Source: Chryseobacterium piscicola (GTDB taxonomy: Bacteria; Bacteroidota; Bacteroidia; Flavobacteriales; Weeksellaceae). From it: DNA of 64,000 bases. The position numbers and the translations under genes are program-made. The first letter of the stretch is position 1, and the number at the start of each line of letters is the position of its first letter. The stretch covers positions 1 to 64,000 of the forward strand of contig NZ_FTOJ01000002.1 in NCBI RefSeq assembly GCF_900156685.1, given 5' to 3'. The notes under the pieces were generated by a model that saw only the letters and a list, made by a program, of their open reading frames with translations, did not search any database and was not told where the DNA came from. Below are positions 22,056-31,237 of this stretch, in pieces.

Positions 22056-23378
22056 TTATTCTTGGTAAGGTATGGGGTCTTCTAAAGTAAAGCTCAAAGT
22101 TATTTTTTTATCTTTTCTTTCAATTTCTATATCAAAGCTTTTGCCTTCTTCAGATTTCATCAAATCTACCATTTTTTGCATCGTCATATCTGAAGTATTT
22201 TTTCCGTTTATTTTAATTAAAAGATCATCTTTCTGAAATCCTGCCTTTTGCGCAGGAGAATCTTTTCTTACACCAGCAATAGAAAAAATAGGTTTTAGAA
22301 CAAATTTGTACTGCAATGTATTGTTAATAACTTCCGTACTTTGCAAATCGATACCTTTTTTTCCTTCTAAACGCATTAGATCTTGTTCCCATTGTAGACC
22401 GTCTTGTTTAAAATCTAGGCCACTCATATTAAAATGAAAAGGGTCTTCAAAATCCCTGTTTTTTCTCAAATATAATTTTTCATTTTTGTAATCAAACGCA
22501 ACAGTGAATCTTCGAAATATTTCACTTCCTATTGATCCCTTTCTGTCTTTTACCAAGCTTAGATTTTGTATAGAATATTCATCCGGCATAGCAGTCAGAG
22601 GTTTTTCAAATTTAAATTTCCCTAAATAAAAATTGTGTATACGGCTTCTTTTGCCAAAAATATCACCATTAAAGCCTCTTCCTAAATAATCATCAATATT
22701 CGGGCGATTATACACGAAATTTTTTATAAGAGTAGGGAAGAGCCAAATTGCATCAGCATTTCCTAGGTCTAAAAGTAGTTTTGAAGGTTTTGGCTCATTG
22801 GTCATTTCTATTTTTGCCTCAATGTATGGTTTAAATTTTTCTACGGTAATAGTAAATTCTTCAAATTTTTTAATCTTTGATTTAAAAATTTGATCATCAG
22901 AAAAAACCGTTATTTTTTTTGATGTATAATCAATAATAATCTGATGATTTTTAAAAAACTGATAACCAATAATACCATTTACGGGAATTCCAATATGAGA
23001 TGAGATGTTAAAATCAGGATCTGCGATGATGAAAAAAGAAAAACTGTTGTTTATGAAGTTTTCCCCAATTTTAGCGGTATTTCCTTCAGATTTAAAACCT
23101 TCAATGCTTCCACTGGCACCAAGACCTGTAAAAGTCATTTTTTCTAATTTACTGAGTTTCATTTCTTTGTTTTCGAGACTGAAAATCGTAGTTTCATTGA
23201 CGCCGGTATCCAAAAAAAACGTAAGTTCTACACCGTTCACTTCAATGGGAATAAAAATTAAATTATTAATTAGCTGAAAAGGAATCACTATTTTCTTAGC
23301 CTCTTTCATTTCAAAAGAATTTTGAGCATCGGAAAAAATACTAACCAGAAGTAAAAGAAAAATAACGAAAGATTTCAT
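22056..23378 (-). CDS. Exported retropepsin-like aspartyl protease with PDZ domain
   Basis: 440 aa with a signal peptide (cleavage near S-D-A-Q, residue 19). The first protease lobe has F-F-L-D-T-G-V-N with active-site Asp57; a second lobe has L-L-L-D-L-G-N-A-D (about 200), so both aspartates of a two-lobe pepsin-like enzyme seem present. A PDZ domain lies at about 350-430 (G-V-R-K-D-S-P-A-Q-K-A-G-F-Q, D-D-L-L-I-K-I-N-G). This arrangement is frequent in Bacteroidota; the substrate is unknown. It should act in the periplasm. It is the first gene of a pair with the 182-aa membrane protein. Confidence 0.85.
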   Translation of the reverse strand: MKSFVIFLLLLVSIFSDAQNSFEMKEAKKIVIPFQLINNLIFIPIEVNGVELTFFLDTGVNETTIFSLENKEMKLSKLEKMTFTGLGASGSIEGFKSEGNTAKIGENFINNSFSFFIIADPDFNISSHIGIPVNGIIGYQFFKNHQIIIDYTSKKITVFSDDQIFKSKIKKFEEFTITVEKFKPYIEAKIEMTNEPKPSKLLLDLGNADAIWLFPTLIKNFVYNRPNIDDYLGRGFNGDIFGKRSRIHNFYLGKFKFEKPLTAMPDEYSIQNLSLVKDRKGSIGSEIFRRFTVAFDYKNEKLYLRKNRDFEDPFHFNMSGLDFKQDGLQWEQDLMRLEGKKGIDLQSTEVINNTLQYKFVLKPIFSIAGVRKDSPAQKAGFQKDDLLIKINGKNTSDMTMQKMVDLMKSEEGKSFDIEIERKDKKITLSFTLEDPIPYQE

Positions 23379-23474
23379 TGAATGAATTTAATAAATAAAT
23401 CCTTTGATACCATAAAAAAAACATCTTCAGAATATGAAAATGTTTTCTATGTGAATTATTGTATTGTATATGAG

Positions 23475-24113
23475 TTATTTAGCAAAAAATTCCATCAAAT
23501 CAATGTAATTTTTTTGGTTAACCCCATGACCGTTCATGTATTCTCTAAATGTGAAATAACAACTCAAATCATAAAGCATATCTGCAGCTTTTCTTCCCCA
23601 TTCTAAAGGGATAATGGCATCGTCTGTTCCGTGGGAAATGAAAAATCTTAGATTTTCAAGTTTTCTTTTGTCTTTTATAATATTGGGAAGCAATTTTTCT
23701 TCCGGATAAGTGCTCATCAAAGCTATTTTATTAAATAATTCCGGATGTCTGAGCGCTAAAGCATAAGAAAGAATTCCGCCCTGGCTGAAACCACATAGAT
23801 GGGTCTTGCTATCAGTCAATCCATAATTATTAATGATTTTCATAATGTTTTGAATGAGTACTTCAACCATTTCGTTTGCCTGATTGATATCTATAAAATT
23901 TTCAGGTGTGTTGAAATTGATGTCAAACCAAGAAAAGCCTTCATATTCTGTCGCTTTTGGTGCTCTGAAACTAATGAGAATCCAGTCTGAAGGAAGACCT
24001 TCTCTAAAACTGAAAAGATCCTGCTCATTACTTCCATAACCGTGTAACATAAACAGAATTGGGGTAGAAGATGTAATTTGCTCTGGTTCTCTTACGATGT
24101 AATCTAAATTCAT
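23475..24113 (-). CDS. Alpha/beta hydrolase, phospholipase/carboxylesterase family
   Basis: 212 aa, no signal peptide. The oxyanion region is F-M-L-H-G-Y-G-S-N-E, the nucleophile elbow C-G-F-S-Q-G-G, the acid S-H-G-T-D-D, and the histidine N-G-H-G-V near the C-terminus, so the catalytic triad is complete. The family cleaves short acyl esters or thioesters. The length fits the family. The promoter overlaps the start so closely that the mRNA is probably leaderless (see 24118-24148). Single gene. Confidence 0.88.
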   Translation of the reverse strand: MNLDYIVREPEQITSSTPILFMLHGYGSNEQDLFSFREGLPSDWILISFRAPKATEYEGFSWFDINFNTPENFIDINQANEMVEVLIQNIMKIINNYGLTDSKTHLCGFSQGGILSYALALRHPELFNKIALMSTYPEEKLLPNIIKDKRKLENLRFFISHGTDDAIIPLEWGRKAADMLYDLSCYFTFREYMNGHGVNQKNYIDLMEFFAK

Positions 24114-24117
24114 AGAG

Positions 24118-24148
24118 CAAATATAATCAATAAATCATGTTCAATCAA
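24118..24148 (-). promoter_or_regulatory. Promoter of the esterase gene, probably leaderless
   Basis: On the minus strand: TTG (complement of 24146-24148), 20-nt spacer, TATATTTG (complement of 24118-24125). The ATG at 24113 begins 4 nt after the box, where transcription should start. Confidence 0.65.
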
Positions 24149-24270
24149 AAACTGCCAAATTCTGCAGGGTAGAAGTTTTTGAATAAAACTTATTTTTGAT
24201 GATTTGATATATATTACAATGCATTATTGGAAAATTTTCATAAAAGTTATTTTTATATTGATAAAAATCC

Positions 24271-24278
24271 TATATTTG
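24271..24278 (+). promoter_or_regulatory. -7 box before the 151-aa lipoprotein gene
   Basis: TATATTTG, exact consensus, 25 nt before the ATG. No TTG at the expected distance. GGAGAAATG supplies a ribosome-binding-like GGAG just before the start. Confidence 0.5.
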
Positions 24279-24303
24279 AATCATTAAAAATTTATCTGGA
24301 GAA

Positions 24304-24759
24304 ATGAAGCATTTTTACACATCAAAAAGTTTACTTAAATTTTCTTTTTTATTCTTATTTGTTTTATCTGTATTTTCTTTGACTACATCTTGTAAAAACG
24401 ACGATGATGAAGTGAAGTTTACAGATCATTTGGTGAGATTTGAAGTGAAAGGGGTAAAAGGAGGAGCACCCTCTGGTACAGAGATAGTAGTTTTGAAAAC
24501 TATTGTTACTCAGGTAGGAACAAGCCAAAGTACAAAGTTTGACCCAGTGCAACCTGGTGTTCTTACTTGGTCTAGCGAAGAGTTTTTTGTAAACTCAAGC
24601 CAAGCACAGCTTAATCTTGACGCTAATGCAATTTTACCAAATGGTGATTCTCAATTGATTGCTACAATCTATGTAGATGGTGACGTAGCAGTTACAAAAA
24701 AAATAACAGGATCGGGAAACAAAAGTGTTTCAGTAGATTTCAGCTTTTTAGAGTTATAA
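24304..24759 (+). CDS. Small lipoprotein of unknown function, 151 aa
   Basis: The leader ends S-L-T-T-S-C, giving a lipobox with Cys30, followed by K-N-D-D-D-E, typical of surface lipoproteins in Bacteroidota. The mature part (about 120 residues) is a predicted single beta sandwich: V-R-F-E-V-K-G-V-K-G-G, alternating hydrophobic strands, ending S-V-D-F-S-F-L-E-L. No named family. Single gene closed by the terminator at 24786. Confidence 0.75.
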   Translation: MKHFYTSKSLLKFSFLFLFVLSVFSLTTSCKNDDDEVKFTDHLVRFEVKGVKGGAPSGTEIVVLKTIVTQVGTSQSTKFDPVQPGVLTWSSEEFFVNSSQAQLNLDANAILPNGDSQLIATIYVDGDVAVTKKITGSGNKSVSVDFSFLEL

Positions 24760-24785
24760 GTAAAAGTGTTAAACTTTTAAGATAT

Positions 24786-24812
24786 AAAAAAACCGCCGAT
24801 TGGCGGTTTTTT
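24786..24812. terminator. Bidirectional terminator between the lipoprotein gene and tyrS
   Basis: AAAAACCGCC and GGCGGTTTTTT around GATT. T runs for both strands; it serves the two convergent genes. Confidence 0.85.
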
Positions 24813-24820
24813 AGTTTTCA

Positions 24821-26116
24821 TTATATTGCTTTTATAATAAAATAGTTTTTCTTTCCTTTTTGTAGTAAAAGAAATTTGCCATCTATTAAATCGCTTTCTA
24901 CAGCAGAGTATTGATCGTCAACTTTCTCTTTGTTTACTGATATGGAATTTCCTTTCAATTCTCTCGTGGCTTCACTTTTAGATTTTAGAAATTCTGATTT
25001 TTCTGTTAGCAGTTCAATAATATTAATTCCTAAAACATCTGTTTTTGCAAGCTCTTTCTGAGGAACGCCATCAAAAATTTCAAGAAAAATTTCTTCATCC
25101 AAACTTACCAAGTCATCAGCAGTAGATCTTCCGAAGAGAATTTCGGATGCTTTTACCGCTTTTTCAAACTCTTCTCGTCCATGAACCCAAACTGTAACTT
25201 CCTCAGCCAGCTTTTTCTGAAGTTTTCTCTCGTGAGGAGCTGTTTTGTGTTCTTCAATTAAAGCTTCAATTTCTTCCTTAGGTAAAAAAGTATAGAATTT
25301 GATGAATCTTTCAGCATCAGTGTCGGTAGCATTCAACCAAAACTGGTAGAATTTATAAGGTGAAGTTTTCTTTTTATCTAACCAATAATTTTCGCCACTT
25401 TCAGATTTTCCAAACTTAGAACCGTCCGCCTTTGTAATTAAAGGAACCGTGAGCGCGAAAGCAGTTCCCTGTGCTTTTCTACGGATTAATTCAGTCCCAG
25501 TAGTGATATTTCCCCATTGATCTGAACCGCCCATTTGAAGTTTCACGCCATTGTTTTGGTATAAATGCAAAAAGTCATAACCTTGAATTAACTGATAAGT
25601 AAATTCCGTAAAACTCATTCCATCTGCACCAGCTTCACCAGAAAATCTTTTCTTCACAGAATCTTTCGCCATCATGTAGTTTACTGTGATGTTTTTCCCA
25701 ACATTTTTTGCGAAATCAAGGAAAGAAATATTTTTCATCCAGTCGTAATTATTGACCAATTCAGCTTTGTTGGCTTCACTTCCTTCAAAATTCAAGAATC
25801 TGGATAATTGATTTTTCAGGCAGTCAACATAATGAAGAAGCGTTTCTTCATCAAGGAGATTTCTCTCTGCAGATTTCCCAGAAGGATCACCAATCATTCC
25901 TGTAGCGCCTCCTACCAATGCGATTGGTTTGTGACCATGCTCTTGGAAGTGGGCCAAAATTTTAATCTGAATCAAACTTCCGATATGCAAAGAATCTGCG
26001 GTAGGATCAAACCCGATATAAGCAGTTGTCATTTCCTTATCAAGTTGCTCATCTGTTCCGGGCATCATGTCTGCAAAAAGACCGCGCCATTTCAGTTCTT
26101 CAATAAAAGGGTTCAT
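24821..26116 (-). CDS. tyrS: Tyrosyl-tRNA synthetase
   Basis: 431 aa class I synthetase that charges tRNA-Tyr with tyrosine using ATP. HIGH-type motif H44-I-G-S in [14 protein letters not shown]-type motif K-F-G-K-S (about 235), tyrosine-pocket region Y-D-F-L-H-L-Y and [12 protein letters not shown]-terminal S4-like RNA-binding domain (about 360-431) ends F-I-I-K-A-I. Length is normal for bacterial TyrRS. Confidence 0.97.
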   Translation of the reverse strand: MNPFIEELKWRGLFADMMPGTDEQLDKEMTTAYIGFDPTADSLHIGSLIQIKILAHFQEHGHKPIALVGGATGMIGDPSGKSAERNLLDEETLLHYVDCLKNQLSRFLNFEGSEANKAELVNNYDWMKNISFLDFAKNVGKNITVNYMMAKDSVKKRFSGEAGADGMSFTEFTYQLIQGYDFLHLYQNNGVKLQMGGSDQWGNITTGTELIRRKAQGTAFALTVPLITKADGSKFGKSESGENYWLDKKKTSPYKFYQFWLNATDTDAERFIKFYTFLPKEEIEALIEEHKTAPHERKLQKKLAEEVTVWVHGREEFEKAVKASEILFGRSTADDLVSLDEEIFLEIFDGVPQKELAKTDVLGINIIELLTEKSEFLKSKSEATRELKGNSISVNKEKVDDQYSAVESDLIDGKFLLLQKGKKNYFIIKAI

Positions 26117-26141
26117 TATTTTCTGTTTAAAATTTAATTTA

Positions 26142-26149
26142 CAAAGATA
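26142..26149 (-). promoter_or_regulatory. -7 box before tyrS
   Basis: The minus strand reads TATCTTTG (complement of CAAAGATA), 25 nt before the tyrS ATG. The upstream TTG is not at the standard distance. Confidence 0.45.
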
Positions 26150-26191
26150 GAAAAATTACAATGTAAGGTTTAGAGTTTGATGTCTAAAGTT

Positions 26192-26222
26192 TTGAGTTTA
26201 AATTTAAAATCAGTTATATTTG
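26192..26222 (+). promoter_or_regulatory. Promoter of the sigma-factor gene, probably leaderless
   Basis: TTG at 26192-26194, 20-nt spacer, TATATTTG at 26215-26222. The ATG at 26229 follows 6 nt later, so the transcript would start at or next to the start codon. Confidence 0.65.
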
Positions 26223-26228
26223 TTCGTA

Positions 26229-26786
26229 ATGAACGACGAACAATTATTTTTGCTCATTTCCAAAGCCAAGGATAAAGACCAAAAGGCACAAACACGACTT
26301 ATCAACATTTTTTGGGTTGATGTTTTTTCGTTTGTGATGAAAAAAGTGAGAGACGAAAACGATGCCGACGAAATCACCGTCAATGTTTTCTCTAAAGTTT
26401 TGTCTAAATTGGATATGTATGATCCTCATTTTCAGTTTAAAACCTGGGTTTTAACCATTGCCCAAAATACAATTATTGATTTTTGGAGAAAGAAATCTCG
26501 TGAGAATCAAGATCCTACAGAAAATCTAGATGAGGTAAAAAATCATTTTGCAAAATCTCCAGAAGAACTCATGATTTCAGATGAAGAGCAAAAGAAAATC
26601 ATAAAAACCATAGAATCTCTGGATAAAAATTATCAGGATATTTTAAGACTCCGATTTTTTGAAGAAAAAAGCATTAAAGAAATTGCTGATGAATTGGGAA
26701 TTTCTGTTGCCAATACCAAAGTAAGAGTGATGCGGGCTAAAAAAGTTTTGGCTGAGTTGCTGAAAAATAATGATTTTAATGAATAA
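26229..26786 (+). CDS. RNA polymerase sigma factor, sigma-70/ECF type
   Basis: 185 aa from ATG 26229. A TTG codon at 26220 extends the frame by three residues, but it lies inside the promoter box. Region 2: F-S-F-V-M-K-K-V-R-D-E-N-D-A-D-E-I-T-V-N-V-F, then F-K-T-W-V-L-T-I-A-Q-N-T-I-I-D-F-W-R. Region 4: L-R-L-R-F-F-E-E-K-S-I-K-E-I-A-D-E-L-G-I-S, V-A-N-T-K-V-R-V-M-R-A-K-K. These are the promoter-recognising parts of an ECF factor. No anti-sigma gene follows; the next DNA is a dioxygenase remnant. Control may come from elsewhere or be transcriptional. Confidence 0.9.
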   Translation: MNDEQLFLLISKAKDKDQKAQTRLINIFWVDVFSFVMKKVRDENDADEITVNVFSKVLSKLDMYDPHFQFKTWVLTIAQNTIIDFWRKKSRENQDPTENLDEVKNHFAKSPEELMISDEEQKKIIKTIESLDKNYQDILRLRFFEEKSIKEIADELGISVANTKVRVMRAKKVLAELLKNNDFNE

Positions 26787-26869
26787 ATGGTTTAATATGA
26801 ATTTGATAAAGAAGTTTTTGGCGAAAAATATTTTGTAATTAATAATAATTACTTTGATAAACCTGAAAA

Positions 26870-27028
26870 ATGTGCAACGTTGAAAAAGGCGGAACCATGA
26901 TGATGAAACCTTTACTTTTTCACGCTTCAAACCGTTCTGCAAATGGAAAGAAAAGGAGAGTCATTCCTATTGAGTTTTCCAATCAAGAATTGCCGGAGGA
27001 ATTGCAGTGTTCGGAGAGAATGAATTAA
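26870..27028 (+). pseudogene. C-terminal remnant of a phytanoyl-CoA dioxygenase-like gene
   Basis: A 52-codon frame reads E-K-G-G-T-M-M-M-K-P-L-L-F-H-A-S-N-R-S and R-R-V-I-P-I-E-F-S-N. This matches the end of phytanoyl-CoA dioxygenase (PhyH)-family proteins: the last metal-binding His and the R-x-V-I-x-x-E-F strand. In another frame just upstream, F-D-K-P-E-K-C-A-T fits the preceding family sequence, so a frameshift lies near 26866-26875. The bulk of the gene is missing between here and the sigma gene. Inactive. Confidence 0.65.
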
Positions 27029-27117
27029 TTTTAGTATAATCGATTGGCTAAAGCCGAATGTGATTATCATTTAATTGTTGAAGGTTCTGAAGCTGTTTTT
27101 TAGATACTAAACAAAAA

Positions 27118-27141
27118 AACCTCTTCCAATCGAAAGAGGTT
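27118..27141 (-). terminator. Terminator of the GH92 gene
   Basis: AACCTCTT (27118-27125) and AAGAGGTT (27134-27141); seven T follow on the minus strand. 24 bp after the GH92 stop. Confidence 0.8.
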
Positions 27142-27164
27142 TCATTATTTTAAATCAAAAATTT

Positions 27165-29966
27165 CTACTTCACAGAAATCTCATCCACAAAAATATAAGC
27201 ATCACCACCTGATCCCTGATGCCACTCCGGAAGTTTTCCAAAATGATAGGCTTTTACTTTTAGGTAACGCGCTTCCGTTGGAAGAATTTCAGTAAAGAAA
27301 TCTTTCACCTGAACATTGGTATCTTTTGGATCAACATTATTTTCTAAAGTTTTCACAAGAATGAATGTTTTTCCATCCATAGAAGCGTAATATTCCACTT
27401 TTTTAGGCATCAAAATCCATGCTCGGCTGTCTTGTAAATAGGTTGAGGAGATATACTTGATTTGCTGAGGAGATTTAAAATCAATAATTGCTTCCACAGT
27501 TTGTCCTTGGTAACCTTGCCATTCGCCTTTTCTCCAGTTTACATCACCATTGATGCCGTCAATTAAAGCCAATTTTCCACCTGCTGTATATTGCGGATTA
27601 ACGTTTGAATTGATGGTAATATCCCAATGATTTGGTTTTCTGTTGAAATTGGCTGTGGTGATACCGCTTTTCTCACCATTTCTTTCTGCGTAAGTGGAAA
27701 CTTGTGTTGTTTTGCTGATGGTAAAAGGCTCTTTATACACTTTAAAAGTTTTTCTTACGTTGGCATCATTTTCATCTAAAGTGATGTAATACACTTTATC
27801 TTTCTCTTTCAAAGGATTGATTTTTACCTGAGTGGTAAACTCAAAAAGACGATCTGCATTGATAACAGGTGAAGCAGTCTGCTCTGCATATTTCATGTCT
27901 TTAACAGGTTTTATATTTTCAAAACCTAGTTTTTTAAGCTCACTTTTTGGAGTGTTTTTCGTAATGATTCTTGTTGTTCCGTCTTCCAAATGCAATTTAA
28001 TTTCATCAAAATAAGGCGTTACAGTTTCCCATTCAGGTTTCCCAGGAGTAACGGAATAAATTCCCATAGAGCTTAAAATAAACCATGAACTCATTTGTCC
28101 ACAATCTTCATTTCCAATCAAACCATCAGGAGTGTTTTTGTAGAAATTATCAAGAATATATTTGATTTTTTCTTCTGTTTTCTGTGGTTTATCAACGAAA
28201 TTATAAAGGTAAGCGATGTGATGGCTTGGCTCGTTTCCTTGAGCGTATTGCCCCATTAATCCAGTAATATCAACTTGTTCTCTTCCTGTGGTTTTATCGG
28301 GAGCAGAGAAAATAGCATCAATAAACTGTTCAAATTTTTCTTTTCCGCCATGAGCCTCAATTAAACCCGGAATATCCTGCGGAACGGAATAAGAGTAGTG
28401 CCACGAATTTCCCTCTGTATAATTGTTATTGACTTCACTCGGATCAAACGGTTCGTACCAGTTTCCGTTCTTTCTTGCCTGCATAAAACCGTTTTTCGGA
28501 TTGTAAAGGTTTTTCCAGTTTTGAGAACGTTTCATGAAGTATTCGTAGTCTTCTTTTTTGTTTAAAATTTTTGCCATTTGAGCGATACACCAGTCGTCAT
28601 AGGCATATTCTAAAGTTTTAGAAACGCTTTCATGCTCATCATCAATACTGATGTAATTTTTCTGTTTGTAAGCATTCAAACCAAAAATGTCCTGCATTGC
28701 AGAATTTTTTGAAGCTTCAAATGCTTTTTCGTAATCAAAACCTGTAATTCCTTTTGCCATCGCATCGGCAATGACGGAAACGCCATGATAACCGATCATA
28801 CATTCTGTTTCATTGGAAGCCAGTTCCCAAACCGGAATTCTACCGCCTTGTTCACGTTGTTTAATGAAGGTATTAACGAAATCTGCCGTTCTTTTTCTGT
28901 CTATTAAAGACATCAAAGGATGTGCACCTCTGAAAGTATCCCAAAGCGAGAAAACGGAGTAGTACTCGAAATCTTTGGCAATGTAAAATTTATTGTCTCT
29001 TCCACGGTATTTTCCGTCAACATCCATATTGATATTAGGTTGAGTGAAAACGTGGTATAAAGCGGTGTAGAAAACGGTCAGTTTGTCTTTTTCAGAAGAT
29101 TTAACTTCAATTTTGGATAGTTCTTTGTTCCAATCTGATTCGGCTTGTCTTTTAATGGTTTCAAAATCAGTTGAATTTCCTTCAGCAAGCATATTTTTTC
29201 CTGCACCTTCATAACCTGTGGGAGAAATCGCCACTTTTACACTGATTTTTTCACCTTTTTTGACTGCTGAAGTAAATGCTAAACCTAATTTAGTTCCTGA
29301 AAAAGTATTGTTTTCATTTTTACCATTAAAATCTTTTTTCGAAAGTTTCATCGGTTTTGAGAACACAATTCTTGCATAGATGTATTGATTGGTCGCCCAA
29401 GCTTCACTTCTTCGGAAAACTTCAATGGTTTTGCTGTCAATAATTTTCACTTCACCTTCCAATAATTTATCTCTGTGATTTAAATCTAAAATAATATTGG
29501 CATTTCCGGCCTTGTTGAATGTGTATTCATGATAACCCACTCTTTTTGTTGTCGTTAAACGTACATCGATATTGTGTTTGTCCAACTTAACCGAATAAAA
29601 TCCTGCTGTTGCCTTCTCGTTTTTGTGCGAAAATTTTGACGAATATTCTTTCGGAGTCAGTCCTGGATTTCCCATTGTCGGCATCAGCATAATGTCTCCG
29701 TAATCCGAAACTCCTGTACCGTTCAAATGGGTATGAGAAAAACCGTAAATCACCGAATCCGAATAATGATAACCGCTGCAGCCATCCCAGCTTCCATCAA
29801 TTCTGGTGTCTGGAGAAAGCTGAACCATCCCGAAAGGCACGATTGCTCCGGGAAAAGTATGACCGTGACCGCCCGTTCCGATGAAGGGATTCACGTATTG
29901 CGAATAATTTTGAGAAAATAAAGTATGACTAATCAATCCTAAAAGAATGAATAAAAATTTTTGCAT
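27165..29966 (-). CDS. GH92-family alpha-mannosidase, exported
   Basis: 933 aa with a short signal peptide (to about residue 18). The family start Y-V-N-P-F-I-G-T-G-G-H-G-H-T-F-P-G-A and F-G-M-V-Q-L-S-P-D-T-R is exact for GH92, calcium-dependent exo-alpha-mannosidases that act on N-glycans and mannans with inversion. Further family motifs: F-S-L-W-D-T-F-R-G-A-H-P, N-E-T-E-C-M-I-G-Y-H, G-N-E-P-S-H-H-I-A-Y-L-Y, and N-E-D-C-G-Q-M-S-S-W. A C-terminal F5/8-type (discoidin-like) carbohydrate-binding domain occupies about 780-933 (N-P-Q-Y-T-A-G-G, N-W-R-K-G-E-W-Q-G-Y). No SusC/D pair is next to it, so it works as a lone gene. Periplasmic or surface-located. Confidence 0.94.
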   Translation of the reverse strand: MQKFLFILLGLISHTLFSQNYSQYVNPFIGTGGHGHTFPGAIVPFGMVQLSPDTRIDGSWDGCSGYHYSDSVIYGFSHTHLNGTGVSDYGDIMLMPTMGNPGLTPKEYSSKFSHKNEKATAGFYSVKLDKHNIDVRLTTTKRVGYHEYTFNKAGNANIILDLNHRDKLLEGEVKIIDSKTIEVFRRSEAWATNQYIYARIVFSKPMKLSKKDFNGKNENNTFSGTKLGLAFTSAVKKGEKISVKVAISPTGYEGAGKNMLAEGNSTDFETIKRQAESDWNKELSKIEVKSSEKDKLTVFYTALYHVFTQPNINMDVDGKYRGRDNKFYIAKDFEYYSVFSLWDTFRGAHPLMSLIDRKRTADFVNTFIKQREQGGRIPVWELASNETECMIGYHGVSVIADAMAKGITGFDYEKAFEASKNSAMQDIFGLNAYKQKNYISIDDEHESVSKTLEYAYDDWCIAQMAKILNKKEDYEYFMKRSQNWKNLYNPKNGFMQARKNGNWYEPFDPSEVNNNYTEGNSWHYSYSVPQDIPGLIEAHGGKEKFEQFIDAIFSAPDKTTGREQVDITGLMGQYAQGNEPSHHIAYLYNFVDKPQKTEEKIKYILDNFYKNTPDGLIGNEDCGQMSSWFILSSMGIYSVTPGKPEWETVTPYFDEIKLHLEDGTTRIITKNTPKSELKKLGFENIKPVKDMKYAEQTASPVINADRLFEFTTQVKINPLKEKDKVYYITLDENDANVRKTFKVYKEPFTISKTTQVSTYAERNGEKSGITTANFNRKPNHWDITINSNVNPQYTAGGKLALIDGINGDVNWRKGEWQGYQGQTVEAIIDFKSPQQIKYISSTYLQDSRAWILMPKKVEYYASMDGKTFILVKTLENNVDPKDTNVQVKDFFTEILPTEARYLKVKAYHFGKLPEWHQGSGGDAYIFVDEISVK

Positions 29967-30066
29967 GAGTTTAAAATTTAAATCGCCCTAAAATACACAA
30001 ATTTTAAGTCAACAAAAGAATTTATCTATCAGTCTCTTTATTTATTCTAAATAGCTAAAATTTCCG

Positions 30067-30074
30067 TAAATTTG
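30067..30074 (+). promoter_or_regulatory. -7 box before mrp
   Basis: TAAATTTG, exact consensus, 18 nt before the ATG at 30093. A TTG start codon at 30072, seven codons upstream of that ATG, lies inside this box and is unlikely to be used. Confidence 0.45.
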
Positions 30075-30092
30075 TATCCAATTTATATTTTT

Positions 30093-31196
30093 ATGTTGAC
30101 TAAAGAAAAGGTTCAGGATTTCCTTAAAGAAATAGAAGTAGATGATTTGGTGAGTAACTTTCAGGTAATGGGCAGCGATGTGTATATCGACATGACCGCT
30201 CATTCACCTGCAATGCACGAAAAAAAGAAGCTTGAAGCAGCAATGAAACAGGCTTTTGCAAGTGAATTCGGAGAAGAAATAAATTTAAAACTAAAAATAG
30301 TTTCTCCCGAGCCAAGTGAAGTACAGCTAAGTCAGATTAAAGGAAAACAAATCCCAGGAATTCAAAATATTATTGCCATCGCATCCGGAAAAGGAGGTGT
30401 TGGTAAATCTACAGTTGCTGCCAATCTTGCGGTAACTTTAGCAAAAATGGGTTTTAAAGTGGGAATTTTAGATGCCGATATTTACGGGCCGTCTGTTCCT
30501 ACCATGTTTGATACAGAAGGTCAGAAGCCTATTTCTGTAGAAATTGACGGGAAAAATTTGATGAAACCTATTGAAAATTACGGTGTGAAAATGCTTTCTA
30601 TCGGTTATTTTTCAGGAGCGAATCAAGCGGTAGTTTGGAGAGGTCCGATGGCTTCAAAAGCTTTGAACCAGATGATTAGAGATGCAGCTTGGGGAGAATT
30701 AGATTTCTTATTGATTGATCTTCCTCCGGGAACAGGTGATATTCATTTGTCTATTATTCAGGAAGTTCCGGTAACGGGAGCGGTAATTGTAAGTACACCT
30801 CAACACGTTGCTTTAGCAGATGTGAGAAAGGGTATTGCCATGTTTAATATGGAAAGTATCAACATTCCAGTTTTGGGATTGATAGAAAATATGGCGTATT
30901 TTACACCAGAAGAATTACCAGACAATAAATATTATATCTTTGGAAACCAAGGGGCGCAATATTTGGCAGACGATTTAAATATTCCAGTGTTGGGAGAAAT
31001 TCCGTTGATACAGAGCATCAGAGAAGCAGGAGATGTGGGAAGACCTGCAGCGCTTCAGGAAGGCTCTAAAATTGCTGAAATTTATACAGATACTGCAAGA
31101 AAAATGGTAGAGAGTTTAGTAGAAAGAAATAAGTTTCTACCGCCTACAGAAGCCGTGAAAATCACGACAATGGCAGGTTGCTCACCAAAAAAATAA
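30093..31196 (+). CDS. apbC: Mrp/ApbC/NBP35-family Fe-S cluster carrier ATPase
   Basis: 367 aa from ATG 30093. An N-terminal DUF59 (MIP18-like) domain (about 1-90) is fused to a ParA/MinD-type ATPase. The deviant Walker A is S-G-K-G-G-V-G-K-S (about 103), followed by G-I-L-D-A-D-I-Y-G-P-S and the Walker B region L-L-I-D-L-P-P-G-T-G-D. These proteins carry 4Fe-4S clusters and deliver them to apo-enzymes. The usual C-terminal CxxC pair is not seen: only a single Cys near the end (M-A-G-C-S-P-K-K). It is followed by a NifU gene 41 bp on, a sensible Fe-S pair. Confidence 0.93.
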   Translation: MLTKEKVQDFLKEIEVDDLVSNFQVMGSDVYIDMTAHSPAMHEKKKLEAAMKQAFASEFGEEINLKLKIVSPEPSEVQLSQIKGKQIPGIQNIIAIASGKGGVGKSTVAANLAVTLAKMGFKVGILDADIYGPSVPTMFDTEGQKPISVEIDGKNLMKPIENYGVKMLSIGYFSGANQAVVWRGPMASKALNQMIRDAAWGELDFLLIDLPPGTGDIHLSIIQEVPVTGAVIVSTPQHVALADVRKGIAMFNMESINIPVLGLIENMAYFTPEELPDNKYYIFGNQGAQYLADDLNIPVLGEIPLIQSIREAGDVGRPAALQEGSKIAEIYTDTARKMVESLVERNKFLPPTEAVKITTMAGCSPKK

Positions 31197-31237
31197 AAAA
31201 AAGATTTCAAATACATTTTTGAAAACAAAAACCAAAT

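Noticed and set aside
26220-26228. TTG start for the sigma factor
   Set aside because: It sits inside the TATATTTG promoter box; the ATG at 26229 is better.
30072-30092. TTG start for mrp
   Set aside because: It overlaps the TAAATTTG box; the ATG at 30093 begins the family's usual N-terminus.
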